A DNA stretch of 64,000 bases from Prorocentrum cordatum (GCA_963575745.1 CAUYUJ010017789.1:36001-100000); one strand, 5' to 3'; shown: positions 41,084 to 51,390, numbered from the stretch's first letter. Notes: generated from the letters alone by a model not told the origin. Program-made: numbers and translations.

Positions 41084-41240
41084 AGTCGGCACGTCCTTCT
41101 GCAGGAGGAATGTTTAAAAGTAGTAAACAATAGTCGGTGGGCGCCTTTTTTCAGTATGTTTGCATAGTTGTTGGAATCTTTTGGGTATTTTTGAGTTCTC
41201 CTCTCAAATCTGCCTGCATGGGGGACATGCCCGACCTAAC
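41084..41240. mobile_element. TIR element A, copy 5
   Basis: AAGTCGGCACGTCCTTCTGC...CTGCATGGGGGACATGCCCG, somewhat diverged. Confidence 0.82.
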
Positions 41241-41404
41241 AGTAGAGTTCCCCTTCGGTATGCCCCCCCGTGGCAGCAGCTGGGCGCAGCTCGGGGCACT
41301 GGAGCGCTGTGGCCCCGGGAGGGGTCCGGGGGCCACTCCTCGGAGCCGCTGTGTTCTCGGCTCGCCCTCCGCCGAATCTTTGGCCCCGGCAGGGTGCATC
41401 GGCC

Positions 41405-41590
41405 ATCTTCCTCCTCCTCCGCCTCCTCCTCCTCCTCCTCCTCCTTCTCCTCCTCCTCCTCCTCCTCCTCCTCCTCCTCCGCCTCCTCCTCCGCCTCCTC
41501 CGCCTCCGCCTCCGCCTCCTACTCCTAGTCCTCCTCCTCCGCCTCTTCCTCCTCTTCCTCCTCTTCCTCCTCCTCCTCCTCCTCATCCCG
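41405..41590. repeat. TCC microsatellite
   Basis: TCC with GCC and CTT interruptions. Confidence 0.95.
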
Positions 41591-41689
41591 TCCTCGTGGT
41601 TGGGCCCCCCTTCGCAAGGACGGGCTCTTGTGTGCTACGGCGCGGGTCCTGAGGCGCCGGCCGGGCAACATCAGGGGGGAGAGATACGC

Positions 41690-41924
41690 CTCGAGCAGTG
41701 GCGAAGCGTCCTGGCTTGCCCAGTAAGGCCCACCAAAGAGAGTTCTGAGAACCTTTTGTGGCCTGCACGAGATGTTCTTCGAACATGTCTGGCCGAGACT
41801 GTCTTGTTCTAGCGCATCGGGATTATGTTCTGAGAACCTTGCTTGTGTATAAAAACATTCGTGGGTTCTAAGAACATGTAGTGGTAGGCCTATAGGACTG
41901 CCGGGACGTCGGTCCCTGCTCGAG
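41690..41924. mobile_element. TIR element H, copy 2
   Basis: CTCGAGCAGTGGCGAAGCGT at left and CGTCGGTCCCTGCTCGAG at right, the best-preserved H ends; internal GTTCTAAGAACATG. Confidence 0.85.
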
Positions 41925-42318
41925 ATGGGGTCCGAGTAGACGGGGTCTTTGGATCGCGCCGCACGCCGACGTTCCCGATGCATCGGCGATGCGGCGTGAT
42001 CCTCCGACCCCATCTGCTCTGATCCCATCTGGGAGGCCTCTAGGTACGGTGAGGAGCGTTTGCTTGGCGTGTCGCGCCGCTGGTTCAACAGGCTTCGGCG
42101 CGACATGCTAACCGCGTCCCAGCCCCCAGGCGTCAAGGTCCCCAGCGTTTCCCAGCCTCCCGCCCCGCGGAGCAGAGCGGCGCGCCACATCAGCTTGCAG
42201 TGCACAGCGCGTGAAGCAGCAGCTCCTGACCGTAACCGCTGCGGCGGCCCGTCCCTCGTCGCCGGCGGGTGGATTCGCCTCGGCATTCTGGCCAGAGCGC
42301 ACCCCAGAAGAGGTCCAG

Positions 42319-42493
42319 TGATGGGCCTGTTTTCCACCACCACCACCACCACCACCATAAGTTGGAGGGGGAGGGGGTCCTCCTCCTCCTCCTCCTCCTC
42401 CTCCTCCTCCTCCTCCTCCTCCTCCTCCTCCTCCTCCTCCACCTCCTTTCCCCCTCCAACTTATGGTGGTGGTGGTGGAAGACAGGCCCATCA
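42319..42493. mobile_element. palindromic element with internal TCC array
   Basis: Arms of about 50 bp (GATGGGCCTGTTTTCCACCA / TGGTGGAAGACAGGCCCATC, each joined to CCTCCAACTTAT or its complement) enclose a 70-bp TCC array. Confidence 0.85.
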
Positions 42494-42724
42494 GAGAAGC
42501 AGTACCGGCAGACGGCTCAGCTTGGAACGTTGATCGCAGGGAAGGTTCGACGTCGCAGAGATGGTTCCAGAGGTCCGTGGGCCGCAGCTCGAAGTGGTCG
42601 CCGATTCCCCAGAAAATATAAGAAAATATGGGCAGTGGGGGGGAAGACAGAAACCCAGAAAATATGGGAAAATATTGGGGATCTTTTTATGTATTAATCG
42701 CTTCGCTCATTCCGCCTGCCCTGG

Positions 42725-42855
42725 AGCCCTCTTTAGGGCCTCTTGAGGGCCTCTTGGGGACCTCTTGGGAGTCTCTTGGGGCTCCTTGGCGGCGTCTTTG
42801 GGGGCCCCCAGGGCCTCTTAGGGGACTTTTGGGGGCCTCTTGGGGCGGGAGGGGG
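42725..42855. repeat. GGCCTCTTGGGG minisatellite
   Basis: Degenerate units, as at 22060 and 29640. Confidence 0.8.
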
Positions 42856-43539
42856 GGTAGTCGATTGCGGCTCCCCCCTCGGAGGCCACGATCCTCGTGA
42901 GGGGTGTCGAAAAATGGCCCTCCCCTGGAGTGCTCTGGTGGCTCCTCCCGGAACCTTGCCAGGGTACTTTTCGTCCGGGGGCCCCCAGGGGCCGCTCCGC
43001 GCGCGCGCGAACTGCAAATATTGTTAAACCGGTTGCCGGAGATCTCAGCACGCCTCTGGCCCGCTGGGCCGGCGAATTTGTGTGTCTTTATTTGTGCGTC
43101 CTGCAGGGCCCCTTCACAGAAATCGGGGGGGGGGGTAGTGGTGGGGTTCGCATGTGGCCCCCCGCGGTCGTGGCCGTCGTCGCCTCGCGGGCGCAAGCCT
43201 CCCAGAACCTGACCGGATGCCCGCGCGTCTTCCCCCCCCCCCTCTGGGGCTTCTGCGCTCGACCCCGCTTGACAGGTGTGCGCGGCGCCTGCACCCGACA
43301 GCGCCGTGGGGCCAAAACGTGGGTGCGAGGAGCTGCAAGGCTGGGACAAGCACGCACTCCAAAGCCCTCATTCATCGACCCCCCCTAAAAAAAAACGGAC
43401 CCCCCTCCAAATGCGGCCTAATATCCGTAAGGGCTTCGCCCCATGCCGCTGGCCCCCTGTCTCGGAGAATGGGAGATGCAAAAGCTAAATCATGAGGTCT
43501 GGGCGCCGCTGTGAAGCAGTGTCGGGACCTGCTTGTTTT
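42856..43539. other. no gene recognised
   Basis: GC-rich, with several G and C homopolymers. No domain on either strand. Confidence 0.4.
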
Positions 43540-44092
43540 TCGACCCTGACCCTACGGATCTGCGTCACGGGTGCCACCGAATTTCAGAAATGTAGCAAAT
43601 CCTATGTGTTTTTGAACCTTGACCCTACGGATCTGCGTGAGGGGTGTCGCCGAATTTCAGAAATGTGGCAAATCTCATGTGTTTTTGGACCCTGAGCCTG
43701 CCGATCTGCGCGAGGGGTGCCACCGCATTTTAAACATGTGGCAAATCCTATGTGTTTTTGAACCCTGAGCCTGCCGATCTGCGTGAGGGGTGCCACCCAT
43801 TTTTCAGAAATGTATCACATCCCCTGTGTGTTTGAACCCTGACCCCGCCGATCTGCGTGAGGGGTGCCACCGAATGTCAGAAATGTAGCAAATCCCATTT
43901 GTTTTTGGACCCTGACCCTGTCGTTCTGCGTGAGGGGTGCCGCCGAATTTTCAAAACGTGGCAAATCTCATATTTTCTTGGACCCTGACCCCGCCGATCT
44001 GCGTGAGGGGTGCCACCGAATTTCAGAAATGTAACAAATCCTATGTGTTTTTGGCCCTGACCCCGCCGATCTGGGTGAGGAGTGTCGATTTT
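43540..44092. repeat. satellite, 8 units of ~73 bp
   Basis: Each unit carries GACCCTGACCC(C/T)(G/A)CCGATCTGCG, GAGGGGTGCCACCG, AATTTCAGAAATGT and CAAATCCTATGTGTTTTT. Confidence 0.92.
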
Positions 44093-44309
44093 CCCCACCC
44101 CAGCAATTCAGAGCACACGCTCATGGCGTGGTCAAAATGCTTGGTTTGGGTCCATCAACAAGGAACAGTAAGCAGCAAGAAGTCAACAAGGAACAGTAAG
44201 CAGCAAGAAACATAACTGTAACAGTCGAAACTGTAAGCTGCAACTGGTATAGGAAACTGCGAAGCTTCGCCCTACAGCCTGGTGGCCCCACAAGGTGGCC
44301 GGCGGATTC

Positions 44310-44435
44310 CGGACCCCCAGACCCCCTCTTCGACGGGGTGCCTTAATGAGCCGGACCCCCTAAGCTCCAATCCAAAGAAAGCGCCCTAATGAAGCGGACC
44401 CCTCCAGTTACAAAAAAGGCGCCTTAAAAAACCGG
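44310..44435. repeat. short tandem repeat, about 3 units
   Basis: GCGCCTTAATGAAGCGGACC-type units of 45-60 bp. Confidence 0.65.
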
Positions 44436-44723
44436 ACACGGGGGACGAGGAATGAGGTATTTGGAGTATTCGGGTGGGCCAGCCGATTCTCGACCGCCTC
44501 GGCTTCTCGTGGCGCCGATGCTTTTCCCGGCGAGCGCGCGCATCCATCGGGCGGCATGTCGGCCACGTCCGCTGGAGGACAGCCCTCGCCCTGCGAGCAG
44601 CTCTGGCGCTTCGCGGCATCGTCGGCACCTGTTTCGGTCATCCTGGCCTCCTGTCCGCTGCCCAGACTCCCCGAAGCGGCTGGCCAGTCCTCGATGCCTC
44701 CGGCATCGGCGGCGCCAAATATC

Positions 44724-44890
44724 GGGGCTGGACAGAACCCCCAACAGTGACACGTCGATTAGTGAATTGTCCGTTTTCGGTTCTCGAAAGGGCGCCGCGG
44801 CCGTTATTTTCCAGGCTTCTCGCCCGCCAAGTTTGGGCCTCAGGTCGTTTTCACTAAACCACGTTGTACTAAAGGGGGGTCTGTCCATCC
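44724..44890. mobile_element. TIR element G, copy 2
   Basis: GGCTGGACAGAACCCCC...GGGGGGTCTGTCCATCC; body with GTGACACGTCGATTA as in copy 1. Confidence 0.75.
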
Positions 44891-45029
44891 CCGAAAAGAG
44901 ACGCCGCCTCTCCCGGGCCCCCGAGCCAGGGGCCCTCCCTCACCGAACTGGCACATCTCTCCGGCCCCTCCCTCTGTCGGGTCCTCCTGCCCCGCTGGAG
45001 AGACGGCGCAGGCTGGCGAGTGTACCTCC

Positions 45030-45535
45030 ACGGCGGTCGGGGAGGAGGAGGAGGAGGAGGAGGAGGAGGAGGAGGAGGAGGAGGAGGAGAGAGGAGGAGG
45101 AGGAGGAGGAGGAGGAGGACGAAGAGGAGAGGAGGAGGGAGGAGGAGGAGGTGAGAGGAGGAGGAGGAAAGGAGGGAGGAGGAGGAGGAAGGAGGAGGGG
45201 GAGGGAGGAGAGGAGAGGAGGAGGAGGAGGAGGAGGAGGAGGAGGAGGAGGAGGAGGAGGAGGAAAAGGATCAGGGGGAGGGGGAGGGGGGGAGGAGGAG
45301 GAGGAGGGGAGGAGGAGGGGAGAGGAGGAGGAGGAGGAGGAGGAGGAGGAGGGAGGAGGATAGGAGGAGGAGGAGGAGGAGGAGGAGGAGGAGGAGGAGG
45401 AGAGGGGGGAGGAGGAGGAGGAGGGAGGAGGAGGAGGGGAGAGGAGGAGGAGGAGGAGGAGGAGGAGGAGGAGTTGGAGGAGGAGGAGGAGGAGGAGGGG
45501 AGGAGGAGAGGAGGAGGAGGAGGAGAGGAGGGGAA
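45030..45535. repeat. GGA microsatellite, 500 bp
   Basis: The longest purine array in the window. Its predicted proteins are poly-Glu or poly-Gly artefacts. Confidence 0.96.
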
Positions 45536-45782
45536 GGCCAGGCGCAGGAGGGAGAGGGGGAAGAGGAGGTGAAGGTGGATGGTAGCGTCCGACCAAGGGC
45601 CCCGATGCCTACAGCCGCAGGCCCAGGAGGCAAAGGAAGAGGGCAAGGGCGGTCGTCTTAGGAAAGAGGCCTGGTCTCGACCCGTAGGGAACACCGCCAA
45701 GACTTTTGCCCCCACCACCCGCTGGGGAGAATGCCGAGGGCTTTGTCCTCACCCGACGGTGCCCGCGGTTCCTGCTCTTTCC

Positions 45783-46062
45783 CCCTCCTCTTCGACTCCT
45801 CAACCCTCCTCCTCCTCCTTCCTCCTCCTCCTCCTCCTCCTCCTCCTCTCCACCCTCATCACTCCTCCATTCTCCTCCTCCTCCTCTCACTCACCCCCCC
45901 TTTTTCTCCTCTCCTCCTCCTCCTCCTCCTCCTCCTCCTCCTCCTCCTCCTCCTCCTCCCCCTCCTCCTCCCCCTCCCCCTCGCCCTCCCCCTCGCACGC
46001 GCCCGCACTAAAAGCACTTGAGGCTAGCTACCTATGCCCTCCTCCTCCTCCTCCTCCTCCTC
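45783..46062. repeat. TCC microsatellite
   Basis: TCC/CTC arrays at 45783-45995 and 46033-46062. Confidence 0.95.
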
Positions 46063-46084
46063 CTGCTCCTCCCCCCCGAGCGGA

Positions 46085-46195
46085 GGCGGCGACGCGACGA
46101 CGGCGGCCGCGGCGGAGACGCAGGCGACGGCGACGCAGACGACGGCGACGCAGACGACGGCGACGAGGACGTCGGCGGCGTTGGCGGCGGCGCTG
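46085..46195. repeat. ACGGCGACGCAG tandem repeat
   Basis: 12-bp units. In one frame they read as Thr/Ala/Gln repeats continuing into VEPARLWLRG, possibly coding upstream of element C. Confidence 0.6.
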
Positions 46196-46225
46196 GCCCG
46201 AGTCGAGCCTGCGCGGCTGTGGCTC

Positions 46226-46477
46226 CGAGGCGGGAACTTGTACATGACCACCGCCTGGAGGATCACCTTTCGGGGACCTCGCAGGCGGTGGATCTGTGTA
46301 TATATATATATATATATATACATACATACATACATACACACATATATGCATATATATATATATATACATATATATATTCGAGCCCCTGGGGGCCGAACGA
46401 TATACACATCCGCCGCCCGCAGGGGCACCAGGATGTCGGTTCCCAGGCGGTGAATATATGGCTAAGTCCCCGCCTCG
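46226..46477. mobile_element. TIR element C, copy 2, with internal TA/CATA microsatellite
   Basis: CGAGGCGGGAACTTG...CACCGCCTGG at left; GTTCCCAGGCGGTG...AAGTCCCCGCCTCG at right. TA and CATA repeats fill 46294-46378. The sequence CAG at 46478-46480 follows directly and is the acceptor of the next exon. Confidence 0.85.
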
Positions 46478-46480
46478 CAG

Positions 46481-46606
46481 TGGCGCGCCCGCGAGAGGTG
46501 CAAGCAGGAGCGCGGCGGGCGCGAGCGCGAGCGCGCCCGGGCGCTGCGGGAGCAGGAGGAGGCCCAGGAGGCGCTGGAGGCGTGGCGCGCGCAGATCGGC
46601 GACGCG
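46481..46606 (+). CDS. SH3BP5-like gene, coiled-coil exon
   Basis: 126 bp, 42 codons, phase 0: acceptor CGCAG ending at 46480, donor GT 46607-46608. It encodes a strongly helical, charged segment beginning WRARERCKQERGG, then ARALREQEEAQEALEAW and RAQIGDA. Placed between the 40.7-kb and 50.3-kb exons it occupies the family's central helix before the second Pro-Tyr-Phe landmark. The acceptor abuts the end of element C, so that element may have created or extended this intron. The identity to the family is weak residue by residue. The case rests on spacing, phase and order. Confidence 0.58.
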
Positions 46607-46649
46607 GTCGTCAGGCCCCTGCCCTCCGGGCACGGCAAAGAGCCCCAAC

Positions 46650-46805
46650 CAGAGGAGGAGGAGGAGGAGGAGGAGGAGGAGGAGGAGGCGGCGGCGGCGG
46701 AGGAGGAGGATGCGGTGGCGGAGGCGGAGGCGGGTGCGGGTGCGGAGGCGGAGGCGGAGGCGGAGGAGGAGCAGGAGCAGGACCAGGAGGAGGTGGAGGA
46801 GGAGG
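46650..46805. repeat. GGA/GGC-rich repeat
   Basis: GGA array grading into GGCGGAGGC units. Confidence 0.9.
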
Positions 46806-47240
46806 TGAGAACGGAGTGAGGGCATCGCTCGGTCGTGTGCATTTCTCTTCGGCGAGGACCATCGAGGAGCATCCTCGACCATCGCGCCAACAAAAACACG
46901 CACGAAACCGAAACGTGCAAGGGGAATGGACGTCCGAGCGATGACAAGAAGAGCCCCAGCCGGAACGGGGTGAACATTTCTGGGGGGAGGGGGGGCCTTC
47001 GGGTGAGAACCCACTGACCTCGACACGAACACTCCGCCCGTGGTCGTGGTCGATGTGGTCGTCCCGGACGCCCACGCCGACCACAGCCAGCGCGAAGTAG
47101 CTTGTTGGTTTCGGAGCTCCGGCTGTTGCTAGCATGCGCAAGGCATCCCCGAGGGCTTGTCCTCGATGTGATAGCGGTCGCTTGCTGTCCCCACATGCCC
47201 GTCTTTGCGCCCGTGACCCTTTTGCTTGCGTTGGAGAGTT
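46806..47240. other. no gene recognised
   Basis: Unique-looking intronic sequence between the repeat and element J. No domain on either strand. Confidence 0.4.
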
Positions 47241-47397
47241 CGAGAAAGGGATCGACTACAGAATTGATGTACCCCAATATTGATTTTTCGCCAAATCCAC
47301 GGAAACTGCGTAGAGACCTGGTTGATCTACGAAAGTTCTACGTATTTGTCTACACAGTGGACTTAGGGGTAAATCAATTCCGTAGTTGATCTACTCG
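47241..47397. mobile_element. TIR element J, copy 2
   Basis: CGAGAAAGGGATCGACTACA...GTAGTTGATCTACTCG. Confidence 0.85.
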
Positions 47398-47597
47398 AAG
47401 AAATCATCGGCGACGAGCCCCAAGGCGCAAGGCAGAGGGTTTCGAGGCTTTCGGGCGTGTCCGTCGATCTTCGGCGGCCTTCCACCCTCGGGATGCGTGC
47501 TCCAGCGGCTGCGCCTCGCCGAGGGCGCTCTGTGAGAGTGCCTGGACCGTGCAGAACTGTCACGGGACAGCCGAGTTATGGCAAACAAACTACCATT

Positions 47598-47764
47598 CGA
47601 GCAGGGGATCGACCACGGAAGTCTTCAGGTACCCCAGAATTGATTTTGCCGCCGAAATCCATTCACGAATGCGTAAATGCTCAGCGGGTCCACGGAGCAT
47701 CCTGCGTAGTTGTTCGTAGAGTCGATGGGAATTTGGTGTACATCATTCTGTGATCCCCTGCTCG
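47598..47764. mobile_element. TIR element J, copy 3
   Basis: CGAGCAGGGGATCGACCACG...TGTGATCCCCTGCTCG; the terminal 13 bp are perfectly inverted. Confidence 0.85.
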
Positions 47765-47989
47765 AGCCATGCGTCCGAGAGGGGGCGGGCCTTCTCAGAA
47801 GTCCTCTCGGAGGGCGGCGGGGGTTCTCAGGAACCCTCCGGCCGCCCGAGAAGCCCTCCGCGGCTTCGCAGAAGGCTTCGGGCGCTTCTCTGAAGACCGG
47901 AGGCCTTTGCGCAGCCCCGCCGACGTCTGAGAAGTCCCGCCCCCCTCTGCCTGCCCCTCCTGGGCCCGCCCCGTGTCCAAGCTTCGGAG

Positions 47990-48162
47990 CCCTTCTCCTC
48001 CTCCTCCTCATCCTCCTCCCCCTCCTCCCCCTCCTCCTCCTCCTCCTCCTCCTCCTCCTCCTCCTCCTCCTCCGCCTCCTCCTCCTCCTCCCCCTCCTCC
48101 TCCTCCTCCTCCTCCTCCTCCTCCTCCTCCTCCTCCTCCTCCTCCTCCTCCTCCTCTTCCCC
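47990..48162. repeat. TCC microsatellite
   Basis: TCC array with CCC interruptions. Confidence 0.95.
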
Positions 48163-48371
48163 GTGCCTCAGGCCCGTCAAAGGACGGTCCCGTAGGAGAA
48201 GCAGGTCCCGGGAGGGAAGCCCCCGCGGGCCAGGAGCCGTCTTCGGCGGGACGCGCTCCCGCCTGCGTGCCAGCGCAGGCGAAGGCCCAAAGGCCCCCCC
48301 AGGGTCCTCCGCAGGGGCTCGAAGGTGGTCGTGCGGTTCACAGCCTTGGCCTGAGGCCCCCCCCCTGGGTT

Positions 48372-48714
48372 TGAGTCGGGCCTGTCCCTCTCCAGGAGGA
48401 AATTCCAAAAATCATAAAAGACAGATTGTCTGGGGACGGCGTTTGGGTTGTTGTTGAGCATGTTTGGAGTACGTTTCAGAGTATTTTCAATTGTTCGCCC
48501 AGCATTCGCCTGTACAGTCGGGGCCCTGAAGAAGGAACCTTTTTCGTTGGGGAGGGGCTCCGCGTTCCTTAAGTGTTTCACAGCTTGCCTCAGGCTTTTC
48601 CTTATGGTTACGACAAGAAATCGAAGGCTAACTTATGGAAAATAGGGGCCTCGTTCCTTATTTAGGGTGCCTTAGGTCAACGCCCCGACTGTAGTGGGAC
48701 ATGCCCGACCCAGC
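48372..48714. mobile_element. TIR element A, copy 6, split by element B
   Basis: Left end GAGTCGGGCCTGTCCCTCTC, right end TAGTGGGACATGCCCGACC. B (48515-48691) sits in the right terminus. Confidence 0.88.
48515..48691. mobile_element. TIR element B, copy 2, nested in A, TA duplication
   Basis: Begins CAGTCGGGGC and ends GCCCCGACTG. TA at 48513-48514 and 48692-48693. Removing B and one TA restores the A end. The CAGT ends and TA target are those of Tc1/mariner-type elements. Confidence 0.9.
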
Positions 48715-48717
48715 CCC

Positions 48718-48903
48718 GGGGTGCTGCGCGAGAGCGCGACGGTCAGCGTAGGCTGCGCGTCGCGCGGCGCGGAGCGGAGGGGCGAGCTGCGGTGGCCGTG
48801 GGCCCCCCGTGCCGCAGCGGCTGGAGCGCACTGCTCTTGCAGCAGGTGGCGCACACTGCTCGCGGCTGGATGCCGTGGATCGAACGTCGGAAGCTGGAAC
48901 ATA
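48718..48903 (+). other. open, possibly coding island
   Basis: One plus frame reads SALLLQQVAHTARGWMPW, then IERRKLEHIQ, between two mobile elements. It is helix-like, but without splice signals or a family match I can defend. Confidence 0.2.
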
Positions 48904-48905
48904 TA

Positions 48906-49081
48906 CAGTCGAGGCGTTGACCTAAGGAACCCTAAATAAGGAACAAGGTCCCTTTTTTCCATAAGTTGAACTTCGATTTCGTATCGAAAACCTAAGGAAC
49001 ATCCAAGGCAAGCTGCGAAACAATTAAGGAACACGGAGCCCCTCCCCAACGAAAAGGGTTCCTTCTTCAGGGCCCCGACTA
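48906..49081. mobile_element. TIR element B, copy 3 (inverted orientation)
   Basis: CAGTCGAGGCGTTGACC...GGGCCCCGACTA with TA at 48904-48905 and 49082-49083. The body is the reverse complement of copy 2. Confidence 0.9.
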
Positions 49082-49284
49082 TACATTACCAGTGGCGGGC
49101 TGTTTTTCAATCCCAGGACTTTTTGAGGGTCGGGGGCGACGTCGGAGTGGTGTGGTGTGTACTATTTTCCCCGTCTCCCTGGGGAAACAGCGAAACATGT
49201 ATACACCAGGATCCCGTATACACCAGGATCCGCTTTCGCTTGCTGCTGGATGCCGTGGATCGAACGTGCAAGCCTTGCATAAAT

Positions 49285-49456
49285 TCGGAGATTGCTAAGC
49301 CTCCTACCCTGATGCGTCCATCAGCGAATGGGCTGGTTTCGGTTCGCGAGAGGGCGTCGCGGCCGTCGTTGTTGCGGGTCCAGTGGTCCGTCGGTTTCGG
49401 CCCTAGGCCGCTTACACGAAGTGGAGGTTTACGAAAGGGAGGTCCGCCCACCGCCG
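49285..49456. mobile_element. TIR element G, copy 3
   Basis: CTAAGCCTCCTACCCTGATG...AGGGAGGTCCGCCCACCG; body GAGGGCGTCGCGGCCGTC as in copy 1. Confidence 0.75.
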
Positions 49457-49479
49457 AGCAGTGCATTATCATCCTGTGT

Positions 49480-49600
49480 CTGAGTTCTACACGGATCTCT
49501 TGCCTCTGCGCTGGACCACGCCTGGCGGCGCCTCCGGCGCCGCCCCTGGCGCGCTCCACGAGCCAGGGAGGGGGCGCTGAGCGCAGCCCCAGGGGAAGTC
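49480..49600. mobile_element. palindromic element F, decayed copy 3
   Basis: ACGGATCTCTTGCC...GCGCTGGACC and a GGCGGCGCCTCCGGCGCCGCC core; the right arm is decayed. Confidence 0.5.
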
Positions 49601-50293
49601 GCGCAGAGCCCCGGCGGGTTGTGCATGGTGCAGTCCGTCGGCTCTCCAGGGAGCGGGCCACGCAGCAGGAGGGGCCCTTCTCGGGCCCTCGCTGGCCCCC
49701 TGGGCGCCCCGGCAGGGCGTGGCCCGAACGAGGTCTGGTCAGGAGGGTGGCCCGGGGCGGGGGGGGGACCCGAGGACGAGCTTGAGCGCACGCTCGAGGA
49801 GGAGGAGGATGAGGAGGAGGAGGAGGAGAAAGCGCACCTTTCTTTTCGATTGACGCGCCCTGAGCTGAGATCCGACGTTGCAAAGCAAACACTGCGTAAC
49901 ATCGCAAGCACGTGCAGCATCGCCGAAAAAAGACGACCAGCGCCCTAGACCCCACCTTTTGTGAGGTGCTTTCCGAGCCGAATCGATCTGCGCAGGGCAC
50001 CAGAGCCCGAAGCCCGGTGCGACAGAAATTGCAACGCCGGGATCTCAGGGCGTGCGTGGACGAATGCCTTTGCGTGATATCCGGCCCCGAACCACACCGT
50101 TGGTCGGTTTTGGAGGTCGCCGCGGCGATCGCGGCGGCCATAAATGGAGTGGCATGTCCCTTCCCAGCCTCCTCCCCGCTCTGCGAAGCAGACGTAGCTC
50201 ATCATGAACACTATGGCGGCGGAGCGTTGTCAATTTATGTCCGACATGGGCAGCCATTTCTGTTGGGTTGGGGGCCAGCTGTCATGCAACCAG
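49600..50293. other. intronic sequence; no gene named
   Basis: 49795-49830 is a short GGA run. A plus frame (49619-49948) reads EDELERTLEEEEDEEEEEEK and then a Lys/Arg-containing tail; it could be an additional exon, but no splice pair is clear. Confidence 0.35.
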
Positions 50294-50525
50294 AACGGGA
50301 TCAGGCGCACCCTGCCTTGCTTCAAGCAGCTGCAGCAGCACCAGCTGACGCTGGCCTCCGAGCAGAACCGCATCGGCGCGCTTGATGAGCGCGCCGGGCT
50401 TGTCAGGGAGCAGTACGCCGCCCTGCTGCGGGAGTTGGACAGGATCAACCTGGCCGTGCATGCGGCCCCGACGACAACGGCGGCGGCGGCGACAGCGTCG
50501 GGCCCCGACACGTGCTCGTCGCGTC
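50294..50525 (+). CDS. SH3BP5-like gene, exon with last coiled-coil helices
   Basis: Acceptor AACCAG ends at 50293. The donor proposed is GTGAGA at 50526. It encodes NGIRRTLPCFKQLQ...NRIGALDERAGLVREQY, then AALLRELDRINLAVHA. Against remembered animal SH3BP5 (INKSKPYFELK...LTLAKGEYKMALKNLEMISDEIHE) it aligns over 55 residues without a gap, with Ile, Pro, Phe, Leu, Tyr, Leu, Leu, Ile and His at equivalent places. This is the strongest single match of the split gene. After that, the sequence is Ala/Thr-rich. The exon is 232 bp, so its 3' end is phase 1 if the donor is right. Downstream exons were not found. Confidence 0.75.
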
Positions 50526-50689
50526 GTGAGAACAGTCATGACGGAGGTTCTTCTTCGTGTTCGACCTCTGGGGGCCCTCGCTGGGCCCCGGGGGCCGTCC
50601 GCAGCACGACCCGGGAGGGAGAAGCGGCGCTGAGAAAAGCGCACACGCCGGGTCGACCTTGGAGAGCCAAAGGAGCCCGCCGCGTCGAA

Positions 50690-50836
50690 AAAACACACTG
50701 TGGGAAGAAAACGCACACGCACACATTGTGGGAACAAAAAAAACAAAACACACACACACACACAACAAAAAAAAACACACACTAGCGTGTGTGTGTGTGT
50801 GTGCGTGTGTGTGTGTGTGTGCTTGTGTGTGCGTTT

Positions 50837-50871
<35 letters not shown>

Positions 50872-50965
50872 TTTCCCCCCACACACACACTGTGTGTTTT
50901 TTTTTTCCACAGTGTGTGTTTTTTCCCCACAGACTGTGTTTTTTTCCAACAGACTGTGTTTTTTA
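50690..50965. repeat. AC/GT/T foldback of simple repeats
   Basis: ACACAC and AAACACAC on the left face GTGTGT, a 26-T run and repeated CACAGTGTGTGTTTTT or CACAGACTGTGTTTTT blocks on the right. Confidence 0.85.
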
Positions 50966-50969
50966 ATCC

Positions 50970-51194
50970 CCGCAGCCTCTCGTAGCGCTTCGGGCCCCCT
51001 CCGCGCCTGCGGTCGGGCGTCCCCGGGCTGCCGCGCCGCTCCGTCGGCTCCGTCCCCGCACGCGCTCCGGCGCGGCGCGCCGACCGCGCCGCCCGGGGCC
51101 CCGAGCAGCAGCGCCCCGCGGGCCCATCGAGGCCTCCCCTCTCGCGGAGCGGAGCCACGCGCCGCCGGCCCGCAGGGCAGAGCTCAGGATCGCA
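50970..51194. other. GC-rich open stretch, no gene named
   Basis: Open in all plus frames, Arg/Ala/Pro-rich. It could be C-terminal coding sequence of the split gene but nothing proves it. Confidence 0.25.
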
Positions 51195-51390
51195 GGCCTA
51201 GAGGTTGACACCAACAGCAATATCGGCGGTGTGCCTCCACCGAGGGAAGAACATCCCGATCTCGGTAATGGTGGTAACATTCTGGCTTCCAAGGTGGCCG
51301 AAATATTACCACCAACACCAACATCTAGGATCATCTTCCCCCTGTGGAGACGACACCCTGTGTTGGTGTTGGTGCCCATTTCCAGGCCTC
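51195..51390. mobile_element. TIR element D, copy 2 (empty site)
   Basis: GGCCTAGAGGTTGACACCA...GGTGCCCATTTCCAGGCC. It has CGGCGGTGTG without the insertion seen at 31118-31284. Confidence 0.85.

Noticed and set aside
43540-44092. Regular 73-bp repeats resembling a CRISPR array
   Set aside because: Units are contiguous and diverged along their whole length, without distinct spacers, in a eukaryotic nuclear genome.
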